Assembly (NCBI GenBank): GCA_964399195.1 | Contig: CAYNPY010000148.1 | Location: forward strand, 1 to 6,076 | From: CAINDZ01 sp964399195 | Lineage (GTDB): Bacteria > Krumholzibacteriota > Krumholzibacteriia > LZORAL124-64-63 | DNA: 6,076 bases | Direction: 5' to 3' | Shown: positions 5,703-6,076 of the stretch, one piece after another | How positions within the stretch are numbered: the stretch's first letter is position 1 | How the letters are laid out: the number at the start of each line of letters is the position of its first letter | The notes under the pieces: generated by a model | What the model was told of the DNA's origin: nothing | What the model saw: the letters and a program-made list of their open reading frames with translations, nothing else | Databases searched by the model: none | Program-made: the position numbers and the translations under genes

Positions 5703-6076
5703 TCAGCGGGGGGCGCGCAGCTGGCGCAGCGCCGCCCTGACCCATGTCTCGGTGTCTTCGGCCGCCGCGGGGTCCGCCTGCCGGGCCCGCAGCAGCGCCT
5801 GCTCGGCCTGCCCGGGCGGCAGGCCCATCGCCCCCAGCACGGCCAGCGCCGCGGACGCGCCCTCGGTCAAGGCGCCCGCCGCGCCGCCGCCGGCGCCCGC
5901 GGCGGCGCCCGGCAGCTCGGCCACGCGGTTGCCCAACTCGACCACCAGGCGCGCGGCGGTCTTCTTGCCGATTCCCGGCAGCCGCGCCAGCTGCGCCTCG
6001 TCGCCCGCGCGCAGGCAGGCAGCGATCTCGGCCGCCCCCGCCTTCGACAGCATGCCGAGCGCCACCTTCGGCCCGA
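5703..6076 (-). CDS. ruvA: RuvA, Holliday junction DNA-binding subunit, C-terminal part (N-terminus off right edge)
   Basis: RuvA binds the four-way junction as a tetramer and loads RuvB. The window holds the last 123 codons, beginning at GPKVALGML, the end of the first helix-hairpin-helix motif (E. coli has GVGPKLALAIL near residue 80). About 75-80 residues, mainly the OB-fold domain I, therefore lie outside; the expected total of about 200 matches the family. The second helix-hairpin-helix, LARLPGIGKKTAARLVVEL, is intact at about residues 29-47 of the visible part. An Ala/Gly-rich flexible linker follows, then domain III, which contacts RuvB: ASAALAVLGAMGLPPGQAEQ and TETWVRAALRQL. The stop is 33 bases before the drawn ruvB start, so the pair is almost certainly cotranscribed. 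No defect is visible. Confidence 0.94.
   Translation of the reverse strand, partial: GPKVALGMLSKAGAAEIAACLRAGDEAQLARLPGIGKKTAARLVVELGNRVAELPGAAAGAGGGAAGALTEGASAALAVLGAMGLPPGQAEQALLRARQADPAAAEDTETWVRAALRQLRAPR

Noticed and set aside
3556..5745. Apparent ruvB-queA fusion: the queA frame stays open through the whole ruvB region
   Set aside because: Within 4656-5669 this frame reads as arginine-rich nonsense, while the other frame gives a textbook RuvB. QueA has a clear family N-terminus at 4644.
1..6076. A novel defence, mobile or RNA-based system
   Set aside because: Nearly all of the window is explained by seven well-known core genes with intact motifs. There are no direct repeats, inverted terminal repeats, integrase, tRNA or CRISPR-like spacing, and the spacers are too short to hold another gene.

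Overview
This is a very GC-rich window (roughly 70% G+C or more by eye) in which every gene I can support lies on the minus strand, so transcription runs from the right end to the left. It holds seven bacterial housekeeping genes, in order of transcription: ruvA (partial, off the right edge), ruvB, queA, tgt, yajC, fmt and rsmB (partial, off the left edge). Two runs of N (10 and 100 bases) mark a draft scaffold, which fits a metagenome-assembled or otherwise unfinished genome. The gene content is bacterial. Base composition and the gene order suggest an uncultured GC-rich lineage, but nothing here fixes the phylum.

Layout. Bases 6076-5703 carry the C-terminal part of RuvA, and 5669-4656 carry RuvB; together these are the Holliday-junction branch-migration motor. 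A 33-base spacer with a perfect GC hairpin separates them. QueA (4644-3556) and Tgt (3559-2348) overlap by the four bases ATGA. They are two enzymes of queuosine synthesis in tRNA: Tgt inserts preQ1 and QueA then converts it to epoxyqueuosine. A 128-base spacer follows, the only intergenic stretch above 100 bases, with a second perfect hairpin, a weak promoter-like element and a strong ribosome binding site. Then come YajC (2219-1890, small membrane partner of SecDF), Fmt (1878-943, formylation of initiator Met-tRNA) and RsmB (946-1, 16S rRNA m5C967 methyltransferase). The last two again overlap by ATGA.

How the genes fit together. The set covers recombination repair, tRNA modification, protein export and translation initiation/rRNA modification. 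ruvAB-queA-tgt-yajC is a widespread conserved block, and fmt-rsmB is a widespread conserved pair. What is less standard is their direct junction: secD/secF, which often follow yajC, and def, which often precedes fmt, are both absent. Tight spacing suggests one or two polycistronic transcripts, with the tgt-yajC spacer as the likeliest internal break.

I found no mobile element, CRISPR array, RNA gene or novel defence-like system. The points worth checking are the two assembly gaps (both inside genes, both probably hiding more sequence than their N count), an insertion of about 29 residues in QueA, the hybrid gene order, and the two hairpins beside ribosome binding sites.
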